Shown: one piece after another, positions 21,995 through 34,212 of the stretch
Layout of the letters: each line of letters begins with the position of its first letter
Numbering within the stretch: position 1 is the first letter of the stretch
Assembly: GCA_021432605.1 (NCBI GenBank)
Contig: MU271149.1
Span: forward strand, 1,178,001-1,242,000
DNA: 64,000 bases
Direction: 5' to 3'
DNA from: Coniochaeta sp. PMI_546
Taxonomy: Eukaryota; Ascomycota; Sordariomycetes; Coniochaetales; Coniochaetaceae
Notes under the pieces: model-generated
Seen by the model: only the letters and a program-made list of their open reading frames with translations
What the model was told of the DNA's origin: nothing
The model's database searches: none
Translations under genes and position numbers: made by a program

Positions 21995-24900
21995 GAGGGA
22001 GGTTTTAAAGATGTGGTGTTGTTAGATACCTTGGCCTTGGGATAGCTGCCTCAAAATTGGCTGGTTGTAAGACCCTCACGACAGGTCGCGGCCCTTACTT
22101 ACCTATCATGGCTTGTATGTTGTATATTGATATGTAGCTTTTCTTGAGTTGAATGAAGTGTAAAGGCCGATCGGATGGATATCTGCACAAACTGTGTATG
22201 ACACGCACGACGCTAAAGATGAAACTCGATCCAGGTTGGAGCTGTGCTCAGTCTCGCATCTAGAGACACCCGACTTTGGAAAGCCATTTCGTCTTTTCCA
22301 GGCCAGAGCCAAAATATGGCTCTGGCTCAAGCGAACAGCTTGCGGTGTACAGCAACATGTACGAAAGAATACAGAGTGGCAATCAAGGCCGTGACTGCAT
22401 CGAGACGGGAGTCTCTTGGGTTATGACAGACATGCATTCTCCTTAAGCAGTGGCAGGAGCACGACTCACCATCAGTCCATTCGTAAGTATCACCTCTCCG
22501 ATCACATGAAGTTTGCGCATTTCTAGCACTCTGACTAGCGTAGCACAGGTGTGCCAGCAGCCTGCCACCTCGAATGTACCATTCTGAAACGCAACCGCCG
22601 GAAGAGAAGCCGTGACAACGCTCGATTATAGGCACTACCGTCTTACCACTTGCTGCCAGCTGCGTATGACCAGGACGAGAATTCTCCTTGAGGCGGGCAG
22701 TCTGCGTCTCTTGCCAATACGTATCACACTTGTACATGACATGAGGTTCTTCTTCTCGTCTTACGTAGCACCAAAGGAATGACCAAGGGCAGAGTCAGTG
22801 ACAGGTCGTCGCACAAGCCCGTCCTACGGCTCCCTGTGGCATGTAAGAGACAACAGATCCTTTCACTCCCGTAGGTAGTATGTACCTCTAGGGAATGGTA
22901 AGCATTATGACACGAGTCGAGGCAAGCCTTGTCGTCCATGATGGACCCAAAGCGAAAGCATGAACGACAAAGCAACCGCCAAAGTGTCAATACTGGTTGA
23001 CGATTTCAAGAGCTATGGTGGTATACGTACCAATATTAGGGGCGGGAGAGATATATTAACAGTCAGCAAATCCGGGTACGGCCATGTCGTGAGTGGACAT
23101 GGTCCCGTGCTTACCACCACTCTTCACTTGTCAGTGACACAGCAGGTGTCGCTTAAGCGGTCAGAGTCAAGCTTTCTCGTAAGCACATTACAGAACATTG
23201 CCGCTGTCTCTCTACGCCGGACATTCATGGGGTGGCGAGTTACTGATGGTGGAGGAAGAAAAGGCCACGATGACAAGTACTTGCGGACCGACCTGTAATC
23301 GACATGCATCACGCGGATAGCGCCCGTCCAGTAAACTTCTCCTCTGCCTTTCGGACGTGGTAGCGAGCTGTTTGGTCTAGGCCGACTTGGCTCATGCTTT
23401 CAGCCGCTTCCAGGAAGAAGACTCAATAGCCTGGACCATAGTCTGATACCGCTGGAAACGAGATCGAATAGGCTTTCGATACTCATAAATGCCTGTCATT
23501 TGAGGTTTGCGGTTGATCCCGCAAAAAGTACATGCATGTACACCTATCAGATCATATGTAACTAGGAAGTACGACGACACGGGCTTTGGCACCAGAACAT
23601 CGGCTCGGAAATGAGCCCATGCTTCGCAGATTGGCTGAGCCTGTCCCATGGGTCCGCCGCGCCTTGGAACGACGGCGTCTTTTGGAACCACGGTGCCAAC
23701 GACTGCACGGATGCATGTGTCAAGGACGACAAGTTGGATGGCGGGTGTGCCCAGTACCATTCCGTACTCAGACTGGCTTGCCCGAACTTAAGTAAGCGGA
23801 AGCGGGTGTCTTGAATAGATAATCAAAGCGAGTCACGCTTGTGTCAGACTTTCAAGCCACTGGTTACAGGGTCAAAGAGCATGAGCGCCCATGGTCTTCG
23901 CAAAGCGTTTAGCTAGTTGACGCAGGGGAAGCTGGAGGAGACTAACACCAGGAAGGCATTGAGCTACGGCGCTTGGCAGATCAACTATTCATAAAGAACA
24001 AGCATAGAAAAACCTTAAAGCAAGGAAGATGGTGGGAGATGTCGTCCACGATCTTGCTCGATGCGCTTGCCTTCGTCGACCACTGGCTGCTTAAAAGTAG
24101 ATCATGGCAATTCGACTCGGTGTGTAGGGTGCCTATGCTGACTATCGAGATGGTGAGACGGTAAGCAGCGTGATGGCTCGGCGTCTCGGCAATGTGTTTC
24201 GGGGAGAATATTGTGACTGGTGAAGAGGATTCAGAGTCGGTGAAGCAAGCCTCGGGACATTCCGGTCGAGACATTTGGTCAGTTTTGGACATTTTAGGGA
24301 ACGATTAAGACGCACTGTTGTCACTAAGACTCCCATACTATGGTAATAAGTCATGGTAGAACAAATATAGCGATCGAGAGCAATGGAATCGCTAGTGTAG
24401 ACGAAGTCCCTTTTGCACCAGTAACAGACTTTTGTCACAGTGCACGTGTAGTGTACGGTGGGAAATGATCTGACGGTGTCCTTCGCTAAAGTGTGTTCCC
24501 CGCAAGCGATCGCGCATTTCCCCAGGTCTCTTCGTCACTCCCGAGATGCCGGCTCCGCCCAGTCCAGTCAACTCCAGCCCTAACGGTGCATTTCTATGTA
24601 CACGTTTGGGTTTGCCTTGGCTGTCATGCTCCCATTTTAGAGTTGTTCCGGCAGCATGGTAGGTCCCATCCAGGCACAAATTGGATGACAGGACGAACCT
24701 GGAAACTCACAAGTTGCCCTGCCTGGATCATGAACGCTGATGATTACCCTGAGCTCCCGAGTCAATCTCGGATGGCAGAAATGCAATGGCAATGATCGCG
24801 ATCAGGACGGGGAAGTTTTGGCTAGCACTGCCGCTAACCAAGTCTCATCGGTTACGCGACACCTTGGCGATGCCAGAAACGGACTGGACGGATTGCCGGG

Positions 24901-25890
24901 TCCCTCGGTTGTCTCGACAGTTTTCAAGACAGTACCTAGCGTGAAATATATTCACGCAGTCCTGAGACAGTCTGTGACTCTGAGTCTACACTACTACACA
25001 ATCATCCCTTTTCCCATGTGCGCCAGAGCTTTTCCTATTCCATCACCTGCAGATGCACAATTTGGCTGTGAGTGAAGTCTTACCAGCACAGATTAACAGG
25101 CTGCGTAAGAGTTGCTGTGGCTGGATTTACATCAGGGGAGACGAAGGAGCAAGTCAGAAGCACGACTGTCCCGCTGGACCACAGTTGTCGCCGGGTCTGT
25201 GGCCTTGTTGCATAAACAATGTCGAAGTCATATCTCTATGTGTATGTGTAGATGAGTTCAAATCCCCGTCAGTGAGCGCCGTCAGTGAGCGGCTTGAATC
25301 GGAACTCGGGTTGCTGGTCGAGCCAAGGCATAGCAGATGCTGCAATGATGGCGGCTTGCCAAGGTGCGTGACAACCTGATGGAGCACACTTGTTGGTGAC
25401 AAAGAGCAAAGATTTGATGAAATGGCTCTCAGGAGCGAGAGCATGTGGTGGCTCGCTGGCCTTGCACCAAGAGGGAATAGCGTATTAGGGGGGAACGCCA
25501 AGCAGACCTGAGAGGGTGTGCAGGCTAGTGGAGCACAGGCCTTTTGCTCATCTGACGAATCAAAGCCTGGCCCCCCCGGGGCTTGGACCAGAATCTCGCT
25601 GGCATTCTGATCATTGATCTCCAGTTCGCTCCCGCCTTTTCCTTCTCTCTGCTCCCTCATTCTCCACTCTTTTCCTCATATTACCATAGTACCCACACCC
25701 AGCGGAGAGAGAAAGAGCAGCACCACTTGCACAGCGAACGACTCCTCTTCGTCCCGCTGACTTGCCTGCCTGAGCCGTCATCTGGTATGGTTTCGACCGC
25801 GCAATTAACCATCGACGACGACACAACAAACCGCGCACGTATCGGCGTCGCCACACCTCGATCCTGGATTGACCGTCTTTCACCGTCACC
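21995..25890. other. 3.9-kb gene-poor region
   Basis: No gene is firmly supported. Codon bias and homology signals typical of the neighbours are absent. The best candidate is a Cys/Trp-bearing frame around 23578-23778. The right end (25680-25890) is the promoter and leader of the sugar transporter. Confidence 0.5.
23578..23778 (+). other. Possible orphan exon or gene relic with Cys-rich motif
   Basis: An open frame reads GSEMSPCFADWLSLSHG, then AAPWNDGVFWNHG, then NDCTDACVKDDKLDGGC. It ends next to a plausible donor (AACTTAA|GTAAGC). About 170 nt downstream, GACTAACACCAG (branch plus acceptor) precedes a frame ending YGAWQINYS-stop, but the phases do not match directly. This could be a decayed or unusual secreted-protein gene, or chance. 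I do not recognise the family. Confidence 0.2.
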
Positions 25891-25900
25891 ATGGCGATAG
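25787..25900 (+). promoter_or_regulatory. Upstream ORF overlapping the transporter start
   Basis: A 37-codon frame beginning MVSTAQLTIDDD starts in good context (GGTATGG) and ends with TAG at 25898-25900, ten bases past the first base of the transporter ATG at 25891, in a different frame. If the transcript begins upstream of 25787, ribosomes translating it would pass the true start. Confidence 0.45.
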
Positions 25901-27802
25901 CCATGGGCTGGCACAAGCCCGACAATGTCGCTGGCTCGTCAGCGCCCGCCATCATGGTCGGCCTCTTCGTCGCCACGGGCGGGTTGCTTTTCGGCTACGA
26001 TACAGGGTATGCATCATGATTCTTAGTCTCGAGGGTCTGGGTTTCGGATGGGAAGTGCGATCGGAATAGGAGATGGAGATCATGGGAAGAGATGGAAAAG
26101 AGCTGGAAACTTGGGACGATCGTGGACTGACGCCGTTTCTTCTCGTCATAGGACTATCAATGGTATTCTAGGCATGCGATCATTTCTAGATCAATTCTCG
26201 ACCGGAACTCGCGATAAAAATGATTTACCCTCGCTGGCCCCGGAACAAATATCTATCATCGTCGCCATGCTCAGCGCCGGAACTGTTCTCGGATCTGTGG
26301 TGTCCGCACCTGTCGGCGATTACTTTGGTCGTCGACTGTCACTCATCGGTGCTGTCGCAGTGTTCTGTTTTGGCGTCATATTCCAGGTCTGCGCCGTCAA
26401 TATTCCGCTACTGCTGGTTGGAAGGTGCGTAAATGGGCTCTGCCGTTATTTGTGCTCAGGTTGCGTTGTTGCTGATGTGTTCTGTGACAGATTCTTTGCT
26501 GGAGTGGGAGTCGGAACCGTCTCGGTTCTGGTACCTCTCTATCAGTCAGAGATGGCGCCCAAATGGATCCGAGGAACTCTAGTCTGTGCCTACCAGCTAT
26601 CAATCACACTCGGCCTTCTCGCCGCCTCTGGCGTCAACATAATCACCTATCAGCAAAAGGGATCATCGGCATACCGCATTCCCATGGGACTCCAACTCAC
26701 CTGGGCCTGCGTCCTGTCGCTCGGTTTGCTGGTCTTACCCGAGACTCCTCGGTTCCTAATCAAGAGCGGTCAGAAGGAAGCCGCCGCTCTATCCCTCAGC
26801 CGACTACGCCGGCTGGACATCACTCACCCCGCCCTTGTTGAGGAACTCGCCGAGATTGAAGCTAACCATGAATACGAAATGGCCCTTGGAGCCGATACTT
26901 ATAAATCCATCATTTTCGGCAGTCCACATCTCGGCAGACGTACCTTGACTGGCTGTGGCTTGCAAATGCTACAGCAACTCACGGGTATCAATTTCATCAT
27001 GTACTACAGCACCTTCTTTTTCAACGGTGCCAATATCCAGAATCCCTTCACCATTTCTCTTGTGATGCAGATTATCAACACTGTCTCGACCGTCCCCGGG
27101 TTGCTTGTCATCGAATCATGGGGTCGTCGAAAGCTTCTCATCATCGGCGCCGTCGGTATGGCTATTTGTCAGCTGATCATCGCATCTTTTACCACCGTCG
27201 TCGGGTCTAGTATGCCTGTCACGGCCAATCAGATCCTGATCGTCTTTGTCGCCGTCTACGTCTTCTTCTTCGCCGCCTCCTGGGGTCCAGCGGTGTGGGT
27301 CGTCACATCCGAGATCTACCCCTTGAAGGTCCGAGCAAAGTCGATGTCTATCTCGACAGCGTCCAACTGGCTTCTCAACTTCGGCATCGCCTACGGTACG
27401 CCTTACCTTGTCGAGACCGGTCATGGCTACGCCGCACTAGGCCCCAGGGTGTTCTTCGTCTGGGGCGCGTTCTGCATCGTTGCCATCTTCTTCGTCTGGT
27501 GCATGGTCTACGAGACGAGCAAGATCAGTCTAGAGCAGATTGACGAGATGTACGAAAGAGTCGACTATGCGTGGAACAGCAAGAAGTTCGAACCGAGCTG
27601 GAGCTTTCAACAGATGCGAGATTTTGGCTTCTCCGACAGCGCCGTGCAGCCGGTACAAGAACCGATACACGAGCTCCAACCCTCGAGGTCAAGCAGCGTT
27701 GCAACGACTCATTCAGATACGGGAGTTAGCGGCACGACGACGACTTCATCACAAGACGACAAGATATTATCCCAAATGGGCAATGTCGACTTCAGCTATT
27801 GA
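25891..27802 (+). CDS. MFS sugar transporter (hexose/monosaccharide type)
   Basis: Three exons (25891-26006, 26152-26424, 26491-27802) give 566 aa with about 12 membrane segments. It is a plasma-membrane sugar:H+ symporter or facilitator. The start has a strong context (TCACCATGG). Sugar-porter signatures are present: GGLLFGYDTGTINGI in TM1, GDYFGRR in loop 2-3, LPETPRFLIKSG after TM6, LQQLTGINFIMYY in TM7, ESWGRRKL in loop 8-9 and TSEIYPLKVRAK in loop 10-11. The cytosolic tail is long and Ser/Thr-rich. Intron 2 (66 nt) is stop-free and in frame, but GTGCGT/GACAG splicing restores LLVGRFFAGVGVGTVS. It resembles fungal glucose/hexose transporters, but substrate cannot be assigned from sequence. 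It lies 1.5 kb upstream of the alpha-glucosidase gene on the same strand. Confidence 0.93.
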
Positions 27803-29327
27803 GCGTTTTACGCTTTTATTGTTTATTATACCACCACCGGTCGTTCGTGTCATTTACTCTCAATCTTCTTGGATATCAGCGACGGAGTTTCAACGCGATG
27901 GAGTTTCAGGCGAGGGAAACATTTTAACGGCAACTGCGGGACTCTATCATCGACTTAATCTTTCTGGATATTTGGGACACGGATAGGGGTTATCATGATT
28001 TTGTGTTTTGTATGTCTTGGGGGTAAGCTTTGGGATGCTGGGATATCACTGGGTTGAAGCGGATTAAGGTATGGGACGACATGTACAGACTCCATGAGAC
28101 GTCACTACCGGGGCGGCGCATGGCGCCTGTGGACGATGTATAACGTCGACCTTTGGTCGACGCTTATGTCTCTAGAGTCATAACACTCAGACCCATGGCA
28201 AAGAGATGGAGGCTGTCTGTTATTTATTTGAGGCAAAAAAAAAATTCAAGTCAACTCTGGACTGACAGTTCTAATGTTCGGCACGGCAACTGACCGGATG
28301 AACAATATTATGCTATCTCGGCCGAACGACGCAGGGCTATCCAACAACAGTACCGCTAGCGTACGATGAAATGGGCTCGTCAAAAGATCGACTGATACTA
28401 AAAGGTAGGCAGTGGATCAACGTTAGATTCGTGGCCTAGCTTAGTGTGCTCGACACTCTTAGCCATCTACGTCAGCACTTCCAGATGCTGATCGCTCTAT
28501 CCTCGCCATTTGGCGCGATGCTTAGCAACGTCCTGTTGCCCATCCTACGACAACAGCTCCAACCGCCAACCCAAGAATCAAGATTTCCAACATCTTATAA
28601 ACTCCGCCATTGTCGGAGTTCGTCAGGCTCGAATGGGGAATAATCCTGGATGTAGCACCCTCACCGTTGCTTTGTGAGCCAACCCCTACCGCCCCCAGCC
28701 GGCGATGATTGGTGCCCGCAAAAATGTAACTGCAGATCAGGGCCGAACGAGCGGCAGGAACCACGCGACGTATATAAGCTAGCTCGCCGAGGGTACGACC
28801 GAGATACTCCACGACGTCCGGATTTTTTGGATTTGGAGTCGTGGTCGATGTGGGCATGATGTCGTCAGTGAGCGTCCGGCGTGGAAAGAGTCGCCGTGGT
28901 AGCACCTGGCCGCATGCGGTGCCGGTGCTGTCATCATGGAGTCGCTTCGCAAAGGTATGAGTAAAGCCTCAGTCGTATAAAGCTATATAGCCGTCTCTTG
29001 GCAGCTATATAGCTCTTTGTTTATATGAAGGTAGCCGTCTAATGAGACTTATATAATCGGGTGAAGTTGCCCTTGACGGTGCTCTTGACTATCTGGTCGA
29101 TATACCTCCCTCACGTCGACGGTGCTACTACAGAGAGAGCCTTGAGAGCGCTTACGGACCCTCAACGCGAGGACACACTTGCTCACATTGCTTCACCTGG
29201 CTGCTCTCTGCTCCCAAGCAGGATAGTCAAGGTTTTGATCCTTGTCTCCGTGACATCTTGCATTGCGCTTGTGTCCCAGACAAGACGGAGAACAGCACCG
29301 AGGAGGCACACTCGGTCAATTCTCACG
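27803..29327. other. Intergenic region between transporter and alpha-glucosidase
   Basis: No coding sequence is convincing. It includes a short A-run near 28235 and, at the right end, the TATA-rich repeated block at 28981-29040. A frame without stops extends 267 nt upstream of the alpha-glucosidase ATG but lacks an ATG. Confidence 0.5.
28981..29040 (+). promoter_or_regulatory. Repeated AGCTATATAGC / TAGCCGTCT elements upstream of alpha-glucosidase
   Basis: AGCTATATAGC occurs at 28981-28991. The full palindrome AGCTATATAGCT occurs at 29003-29014. TAGCCGTCT occurs at 28988-28996 and again at 29032-29040. The block is 290-350 bp before the ATG and looks like a duplicated TATA-containing promoter segment. 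Confidence 0.4.
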
Positions 29328-32300
29328 ATGGTGGCATTCACATCGACATCACTCGCCCTCTTGGGGGCTCTCTGGCCCAGTTTGGGACACACAGCAGCAT
29401 GTGCTCCAGCTTCTTCAGGGTTGGCTACGACCACCACCACCTCGTGGCGTTCCATATTCACTGTCCCGTCGGACGCCGATCAAGGACAAAATATCCTCCC
29501 AAATGTGAAGGACCCACAAGCCATCAATGTCCAAGACGTCTGCCCTGGCTACAAAGCATCAGGTGTGACCAGCACCGCCAACGGGTTTACAGCAAACTTG
29601 GATATCGCAGGCCCAGCTTGCAACGTCTACGGCAACGACATCGCCAACCTTACATTATCTGTTGAGTACCAGGCGGCTGACAGAGTCAACATCCAAATCC
29701 AGCCTCGGTACGTCGGATCTGAGAATGAGACATGGTTCATACTCCCAGAGTCCATTGTTCCCCGGCCAGGAGTGGCTGCCAAAGGTGCTGGAGCAGCGAA
29801 CAGTGACCTAGAGGTTACCTGGACCAATGAGCCTACCTTTTCGTTCACTGTCATGCGCAAGTCAACTTCCGACGTCCTCTTCACAACAAATGGATCAGTT
29901 CTAGTGTATGCGGATCAGTTCATCGAGTTTGCTTCACAGTTGCCGGAGGACTATAACCTTTATGGACTCGGCGAAGTCATACACGGCTTCAGACTAGGAA
30001 ACAATCTGACAAGTGAGCACCTTTATTCCATTGGGATGAGCAATGCTGATGTTCCCCAGGGACTCTCTTCGCCGCTGATGTCGGTGACCCAATCGATGAA
30101 AACATCTATGGGACTCACCCAATCTACCACGACACCAGGTATTTTACTCAAGACGCATCTGGCAACCTCACCTATGTCGCCAACGCCACAGACACATCCG
30201 TGGAGTACAAATCGTACACCCACGGCGTCTTCAACCGCAACGCTCACGCACAAGAGGTTCTCCTGCGCCCCAGCAACATTACATGGCGGGCCCTCGGCGG
30301 AACTATTGATCTGTACTTCTACAGTGGTCCTGACGCCGAGACTTTGATCAAGTCATACCAGGACAGCATGATCGGCTATCCAGCTATGCAACAATACTGG
30401 AGCTTCGGATATCACCAGTGCCGATGGGGTTACCAGAACTGGACTGTTCTGCAAGAAGTTGTGGATAACTTTGCCAAGGCCGAGATCCCGCTTGAGACCA
30501 TCTGGAGTGAGTTCTTTTGCCATTTCCTTCCCGGATATACATGGGGTTGGGTGTGGTTAACATGATGCAGCCGATATCGACTACATGAACCAGTACAGGG
30601 ATTTCGAGAACGACCAGAGGACGTTCTCCTACGAAGAGGGAGCCAAATTCCTCGGAAAGTTGCATAAGAACCACCAGCACTACGTGCCCATCGTAGACTC
30701 GGCGATCTATGCTCCCAATCCTGAGAATGCCAGCGATGCTTACCCAACGTATGACCGTGGTGTCAAAGCAGATGCCTTCATGTTTGACGCAGAAGGTGAT
30801 CTCTACATCGGTGCCGTTTGGCCTGGATACACTGGTTAGTCCTCCATTGATGACTTCGTTTCTCACCCCTTTTCGCGCCCGTGTGCTAATCTTTTTCCAT
30901 AGTCTTCCCTGACTGGGTAGGGGGGATCCTGAACGGCACCGGGACGCTAGAGTGGTGGGTGCAAGAACTCGCGCTCTGGTACAAGAACGTCTCCTTTGAC
31001 GGCATCTGGATAGACATGTCAGAAGTCTCCTCTTTCTGCGTAGGACCCTGCGGCAAGCACAACCTGACCCTGAATCCGGTCCACCCGGACTTCAAGCTTC
31101 CCGGCGAAGCTGGTAGCCTCGTTCTAGACTTCCCGGAAGGCTTCAACCTGACCAATGCCACCGAAGCATCCTCGGCCTCATACGCGGCATCGACCCAAGC
31201 CAGCCCAGTGCCAACCGGGACGTCATCCTCCTCCTCCTCCGTCTCCACAACCTCCTCTTCATCCACCTCCACCTCATCGACCTCCTACCTCCGCACGACC
31301 CCCACCCCCGGCGTTCGCGAGATCAACTACCCCCCCTACGCAATCGCCAACGTCCAAGGCGACCTAGCCGTGCACGCCGTCTCCCCCAACGCGACCCACC
31401 ACGGCGGCACGCTCGAGTACGACTTCCACAACCTCAACGGCCACCTGATCCTCAACGCCACCTACGAGGCCCTCCTCACCATCTTCCCGGGCCTCCGGCC
31501 CTTCATCATCGGCCGCTCCACCTTCGCCGGCAGCGGCAAGGTAGCCGGCCACTGGGGCGGCGACAACGCGTCCAAGTGGGCGTACATGTTCTTCTCCATC
31601 CCCCAGGCCCTCTCCTTCAGCCTCTTCGGCATCCCCATGTTCGGCGTCGACACGTGCGGCTTCAACGGCAACTCCGACATGGAGCTCTGCGCCAGGTGGA
31701 TGCAGCTGTCCGCCTTCTTCCCCTTCTACCGGAACCACAACGTCCTGGCCGCCGCGCCCCAAGAGCCCTACGTCTGGGCCGCCGTCGCCGACGCCACCCG
31801 CACGGCCATGAAGATCCGGTACTCGCTCCTGCCGTACATGTACACCCTCTTCGCCAGGGCGAACGGCAGGGGCGAGACGGTCATGCGCGCGCTGGCCTGG
31901 GAGTTTGCCGACGAGCCGTGGCTTAGGGATGCGGATAGGCAGTTCTTGCTCGGGCCGGCGGTGATGGTCACGCCGGTTCTGGTGCAGGGGGCCGATAGTG
32001 TGGGGGGTGTTTTCCCCGGCACCGGTAAGGGGACGGTGTGGTATGATTGGTATAATGGCAGTGACGTTAGTGCGGGACTGAAGGTCAGCGAGAATGTCAC
32101 CATTGCGGCGCCGCTGGGTCATATTCCGCTGTACCTCAGGGGTGGGTATGTGCTGCCGCTGCAGGAGCCGGGCATGACTACTTATGAGAGCAGGAGGAAC
32201 CCTTGGGGCGTTGTCGTCGCGCTTGATAAGGATGGGAAGGCGGCTGGAGAGTTGTATCTTGATGATGGGGAGAGTATCAAACCGAAGGAGGCTACCTGGG

Positions 32301-32605
32301 TCGAGGTAAGTTTCAATTCTCTGGCATGGCATGAGGGTATGTTTGCTAATATGGTGCAGTTCTCGGCTGCGAATGGTACTCTGGCGGCTAGTCCTACTGG
32401 CAGCTATGTGGACGGCAATCCACTGGCCAACGTGACGGTGTTGGGCGTCAAGACGGCACCGGCAAGTGTCAAGCTCAACGGAAAGGCACTAGAGCAGTCC
32501 ACATGGGAGTACTCGAAGGACTCTTCCGTCCTGGCCATCACGAATCTGAATGACAAGACCTCTGGCGGAGCATGGTGTTCCAACTGGACCATCACATGGA
32601 CTTAG
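29328..32605 (+). CDS. Secreted GH31 alpha-glucosidase
   Basis: Five exons (29328-30012, 30060-30506, 30571-30834, 30903-32305, 32360-32605) give 1014 aa. It hydrolyses terminal alpha-1,4-linked glucose of maltose and starch fragments outside the cell. A signal peptide (MVAFTSTSLALLGALWPSLG) is followed by the GH31 N-terminal beta-sandwich (YGLGEVIHGFRLGNN). The (beta/alpha)8 barrel carries SFGYHQCRWGYQNW, the nucleophile in GIWIDMSE (D503) and the acid/base in GHWGGDN (D686). A Ser/Thr-rich loop (genomic ~31185-31300) sits between them, as in fungal agdA-type enzymes. Many N-x-S/T sites fit secretion. The last intron (54 nt) is in frame and stop-free but has GTAAGT...GCTAAT...GTGCAG. Codon use shifts from C-ending to G/T-ending near 31,910. 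Confidence 0.94.
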
Positions 32606-32981
32606 ACTTGGCTTAGAGGGTTATAAGACCAATAATAAGCAGCAAATCTCATGGTGTTCTTATCATGATGTATCAGAGCAAAAAGCGAACGGAGGAAGAG
32701 GTAAAAGGGGTAAAGTTAGATTAGAGCTCTTCTTGATTCGATTTAGCCCCTACAATCGACACTTGATATACTCATTACCTACCAATAATTGAGTCTTTGT
32801 GAATATGTCATCCTTCCCGGTCCATAATTGACACCAGGTAGTAGGTAGTGTGAGTGCATGCGGGAAGAATGATTCCGAAACCTGTCTTCGCCTCACCTAC
32901 GGCATCTCATTACTCCTCCTCGCATTCCACTTTCACATAACCGCCACCACCCAGAGAAGCAGTCGACACGGGCAGCCTCCC
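32606..32981. other. Convergent 3' flank
   Basis: 376 bp between two convergent genes. It is presumed to hold both 3' UTRs; nothing else is recognised. Confidence 0.55.
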
Positions 32982-34212
32982 CTAGGACCGCTCTCTCTCC
33001 TGCCGACTCAACTCGTCGCGAAACGCATTACCATTTCCTGCCGTCGCTCTTCCGGATACATTGGGATGCCGCTCCTCAGTCGGTGAGCCCGCCAAGCTCC
33101 CAAGCGCATCGCTGTCCCGCCTCGGCATGCCATAATCGAAGGATCCCCCCTCAGATTTCGTCACAACCCTCGGCCTCTCCGGCCTGACCTCGTCCCTATA
33201 CACCTCCACACCGCCAGCGCCCGTGACATCGCGTTCCATGAGTCTGATCCCCTGCTCCTTCCGCTCCCTCTTCCCCGCACCCCCAAACATCCTCTGCCTG
33301 CGGCTCTTGCCGGCCCCGTACCCCTTCCCACGGCCCATGACGCTTCCCAGGCCGATCTTCCGATGATTCCTGTTCCACCAGCACGTCCCGACCAGCACAA
33401 CGACCACGAACCCCAGCACGGTCGGCAGCCCGATGTACAGCGCCGGTCCGGTAGGCGCCTTGGCGGGCTCGGGCACGTACCCGGCCGGCTTGGCGACCTT
33501 GACCACGGGACCCTGGAAGGGGGTCATGGCCGTCGCGCCGGGGGTGAGGGCGGCGATGGCGAGGGATATGTTCACGCCTCCCGGGCTGCTGCTGAGCAAG
33601 GAGGAGTCGACGGTCCAGGCGTAGAAGGACCAGGCTGCTGCCAGGCTGCCCGAGGAGAAGGCCTGGGAGGTGGTGAGGCCGGTGGTGGAGTTGAAGTAGG
33701 AGCCGGTCACCCTCACGGTTGTGTTGGAGGAGGGGAAGAAGGTAGGGTCCCAGGTTACTTGAGACAGAGAAAGTGGTGAGTAATGGGTGAGTAGCTGGGG
33801 GAACGGGGGAAGGGGAGGTTGACTGACTGTAGTATGTGGTGCCCGGGTTGAGCTCGGCGCCCACGAGTGGCAGACAGAAAGGGGCGTTGTCGCCGTCTTT
33901 GTTATGGCATACAGGAAAGGCGCCTGCACCGCCTGTGGCTGTAGGAGTCGGGTTGGGCACCGTGGCAGTCGTGGTCCTAACATCGCCCTGGTTGGTGTTG
34001 GTGAAGACGGTGGCCGTTACAGCGTTGGGGGCCGCGGAGATGACTGTGGGAGTACCGTCTATGGTCGTCTGGACGGGCGTCACGGTCTTTGGGTGACCGG
34101 ACTCGTCGACTGTTACCCAGAGGTCGGTTGCATCTGGTGCTCGGGGCTGGAGAGCCGGCATGGCGGTTGCGACGCCGAGGAAGAGCAGCCACGCTGCTGT
34201 CGACGCGTGCAT
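32982..34212 (-). CDS. Uncharacterised fungal single-pass membrane protein
   Basis: Two exons (34212-33828, 33757-32982; 70-nt intron, GTCAGT...CAAG) give 386 aa. A signal peptide (ASTAAWLLFLGVATAMPAL) leads into a Thr/Val/Pro-rich extracellular region. The spliced junction reads GTTYYITWDPTFFP. A beta-rich domain with several N-x-S/T sites follows, then one membrane segment at ~234-256 (ALYIGLPTVLGFVVVVLVG). The cytosolic tail is basic and Gly/Arg-rich. This layout matches a conserved Pezizomycotina family of type I surface proteins with no assigned function (possibly the DUF7137 group; I could not verify this). A role in wall or surface sensing would be speculation. Confidence 0.75.

Noticed and set aside
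22327-22737. 136-codon minus-strand frame in the 22-26 kb region
   Set aside because: No codon bias, domain or splice context; composition looks random.
25154-25660. 168-codon minus-strand frame upstream of the transporter
   Set aside because: No homology-like motifs and overlaps the likely transporter promoter; treated as chance.
31364-32332. 322-codon minus-strand frame opposite the alpha-glucosidase
   Set aside because: Antisense shadow of a GC3-rich exon; low-complexity Glu/Gly/Val composition.
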